DNA of 6,381 nt, from assembly GCA_030698575.1 (NCBI GenBank), contig JAUYMQ010000129.1, forward strand, positions 1-6,381, written 5' to 3'. The translations under genes were made by a program, and so were the position numbers. The stretch comes from Deltaproteobacteria bacterium. Its GTDB lineage: Bacteria; JAUYMQ01. Below, one piece after another: positions 5,079-6,381 of this stretch; the first letter of the stretch is position 1, and each line of letters begins with the position of its first letter. Under the pieces are notes generated by a model. The model was not told the DNA's origin, made no database searches, and was given only the letters and a program-made list of their open reading frames with translations.

Positions 5079-5272
5079 TTCACTTCTCCGAAAAGGTCCT
5101 CGTTGCCTTCGATGAGCTGGTCGACGTCCTTGTCTATCTTGATCCTGAGCTCGTGCTCGATGCGGATGTTCATGTTGATGACGATTGGCTCCTTCGGCGC
5201 CTTCAACTCCACTTTGGGAGTGCAACCGGCGGCCAGAAGGAGCACAGCCGCCAAGGCGAAGATCTGTGTCAT
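5075..5272 (-). CDS. ynbE: YnbE family outer-membrane lipoprotein
   Basis: A 65-residue lipoprotein. Residues 1-16 are a lipoprotein signal peptide ending in LLLAAG-C, with Cys17 as the lipidated residue. The short mature part reads TPKVELKAPKEPIVINMNIRIEHELRIKIDKDVDQLIEGNEDLF; its alternating beta pattern and NEDLF end are typical of YnbE. In E. coli, YnbE sits in the outer membrane and extends the beta structure of YdbH to link inner and outer membranes for phospholipid transport. The ATG at 5272 is chosen because the signal peptide begins there and GGAG precedes it at about 7-8 nt; an ATG at 5311 would add 13 charged residues before it. It lies 68 nt after ydbH and overlaps ydbL by 4 nt. 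Confidence 0.92.
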   Translation of the reverse strand: MTQIFALAAVLLLAAGCTPKVELKAPKEPIVINMNIRIEHELRIKIDKDVDQLIEGNEDLFGEVK

Positions 5273-5323
5273 CGCGTCTCTCCCATCCGGCCCAGCAAGG
5301 CGCTGCTCCACTCGAAAGCCCCG

Positions 5324-5339
5324 ACGCCCCCATGGGCGT
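5324..5339 (-). other. Intercistronic hairpin between ydbH and ynbE
   Basis: ACGCCC (5324-5329) pairs perfectly with GGGCGT (5334-5339) around a 4-nt loop, one nucleotide after the ydbH stop codon. No T-run follows, so it is not a full terminator; it may stabilise the ydbH 3' end or adjust the ratio of YdbH to YnbE. Confidence 0.4.
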
Positions 5340-5340
5340 T

Positions 5341-6381
5341 CTATTCAGCCGGCGAAACGCCGCTCTTGCGCAGCCTCCGGCCGAGGCTTTCCGAAATCCG
5401 GGTCGTCGCCGTCGCGTTTCGGAACAGATCATACAGGTGCGTCGTCACGCTAAGGTTCAACTCAACTCGCTGGCCCTTCAGATGGGCCGGATTGAAGCCT
5501 TTCAGCTCGATTCTGACAGCCAATTCCTCAAGCAGCGGGCCATCTAGACTGAACACTAAACTGTCGTACCGAAAATCCTCCAGGATCGCCAGCACTTCCG
5601 CGAGCTGTGGGTTCTCGGCGGGGAAGGCGGCGGGCCGCTCGCCCGGACGGTAGCGGATCCATCCACCCTGCCCCCCCCCTTCCAGCCGAGCACCGGTGAC
5701 GAATGCGCGGCCGTCGTGGACGTCGATCGGGAATGTTCCTGACATCTGGCCCGAGCCCGTAAGCCCTTCCAAATTTATGGCCGCCGTCAGATCAGAAACC
5801 TGGATCCCTTCCAGGCGAAACCGCACACTACCGTTCTCACCTTTCTGCTCGACCCAGCCGCTCCCGGTAAATACACCCCCCAGCGTCCGGCCTTCGATCG
5901 TTTCGATATCGACACGCCGATTGCCGGTGATGCCAAAGACCGCCCGCCCCATCGTGATGGCAATGAGGGTGTTCAGGCGCTCGATCTTCAGTTCCTGACC
6001 CGGGGACGCCTCCGGCGGCAGGCTGCGCCGGAGTTGCAGATCACCCCGCAGGCCTTTCACGCCTAAACCAACCATTTCGAAGGAGAGGCTCTTCATGCCC
6101 AGGCGCAGCGGCGTCTCGAAAACGCCCGGCCCCCAGCGAAAATTGCCAGAAGCGTCGATGCCGCCTGTCACGCCGTAAATGCGCCCGCCGAACGCGGGCA
6201 CGATATCACGAGGACTGCGCCCGCCCGGTTCGAAGCGTAGGGGTGCCAGCGTGACCTGCGCGGACCCTTCCCCGCTTTCCAGATTGTGCTTTCCGGCCAC
6301 CCTCAGGGATAGACTCCCCTTGCGGTTTCCGAGAGCGCTGGAGAATACGACTTCGCCATCAGCCATCTCGAGCGTTCCGCT
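5341..6381 (-). CDS. ydbH: YdbH family intermembrane phospholipid transport protein, C-terminal part (5' truncated by window)
   Basis: The last 346 residues of a large AsmA/TamB/YhdP-like protein; the frame is open to the window edge (SGTLEMADGEVVFSS), so the ATG at 6366 is internal. Such proteins are anchored in the inner membrane and form a long beta groove across the periplasm that carries phospholipids toward the outer membrane. The fragment is almost wholly amphipathic beta strand with Gly-rich turns, with family-like stretches such as DIVPAFGGRIYGVTGGIDASGNFRWGPG, GQELKIERLNTLIAITMGRAVFGI and LEDFRYDSLVFSLDG....LELKGFNPAHLKGQRVELNLSVTTHLYDLFR near the C-terminus, the end that meets the outer-membrane partner. 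The following ynbE and ydbL genes confirm the assignment. A run of nine G in the coding strand (5671-5679) encodes a Gly triplet. E. coli YdbH is about 880 residues, so more than half is missing here. Confidence 0.9.
   Translation of the reverse strand, partial: SGTLEMADGEVVFSSALGNRKGSLSLRVAGKHNLESGEGSAQVTLAPLRFEPGGRSPRDIVPAFGGRIYGVTGGIDASGNFRWGPGVFETPLRLGMKSLSFEMVGLGVKGLRGDLQLRRSLPPEASPGQELKIERLNTLIAITMGRAVFGITGNRRVDIETIEGRTLGGVFTGSGWVEQKGENGSVRFRLEGIQVSDLTAAINLEGLTGSGQMSGTFPIDVHDGRAFVTGARLEGGGQGGWIRYRPGERPAAFPAENPQLAEVLAILEDFRYDSLVFSLDGPLLEELAVRIELKGFNPAHLKGQRVELNLSVTTHLYDLFRNATATTRISESLGRRLRKSGVSPAE

Noticed and set aside
5079-5432. An upstream extension of ydbL in the same frame
   Set aside because: It would run through ynbE and the end of ydbH and place Arg-rich sequence before an obvious signal peptide.

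Overview
The window reads as chromosomal DNA from a GC-rich, Gram-negative (double-membrane) bacterium. The evidence is a YdbH/YnbE/YdbL envelope system with an outer-membrane lipoprotein, a HU/IHF-type nucleoid protein, a glycolate-oxidase-type iron-sulfur subunit and purine-rich Shine-Dalgarno sites. Overall it looks proteobacterial or deltaproteobacteria-like and probably environmental, but nothing here fixes a genus. I see no tRNA, rRNA, insertion sequence, phage gene or CRISPR array.

Layout: the 3' end of a glcF-like gene runs rightward (1-420). Every other gene is on the minus strand. Read in transcription order from the right edge they are: the C-terminal part of ydbH (6381-5341), ynbE (5272-5075), ydbL (5078-4722), a 230-bp gap with hairpins and a G-quadruplex motif, a membrane fatty-acid desaturase (4488-3700), a TMTC-like multi-membrane-span protein with TPR repeats (3643-1817), two small exported proteins of unknown function (1756-1439 and 1371-874), and a HU/IHF-family gene with its own promoter (756-421). 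The HU gene meets glcF tail to tail with no space between the stop codons. Its intrinsic terminator lies inside the 3' end of the glcF reading frame.

How the genes may work together: ydbH-ynbE-ydbL is a known cell-envelope set. YdbH is a bridge-like AsmA/TamB-type lipid-transport protein, YnbE its outer-membrane lipoprotein partner, and YdbL a periplasmic modulator. The neighbouring desaturase would alter acyl chains of membrane lipids, and the TMTC-like protein is a probable GT-C-type membrane glycosyltransferase. Much of the window is therefore about building or modifying the envelope. The two small exported proteins directly downstream of the TMTC-like gene are the least understood genes and the best candidates for undescribed function. 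The glcF fragment and the HU gene are housekeeping genes unrelated to this theme.
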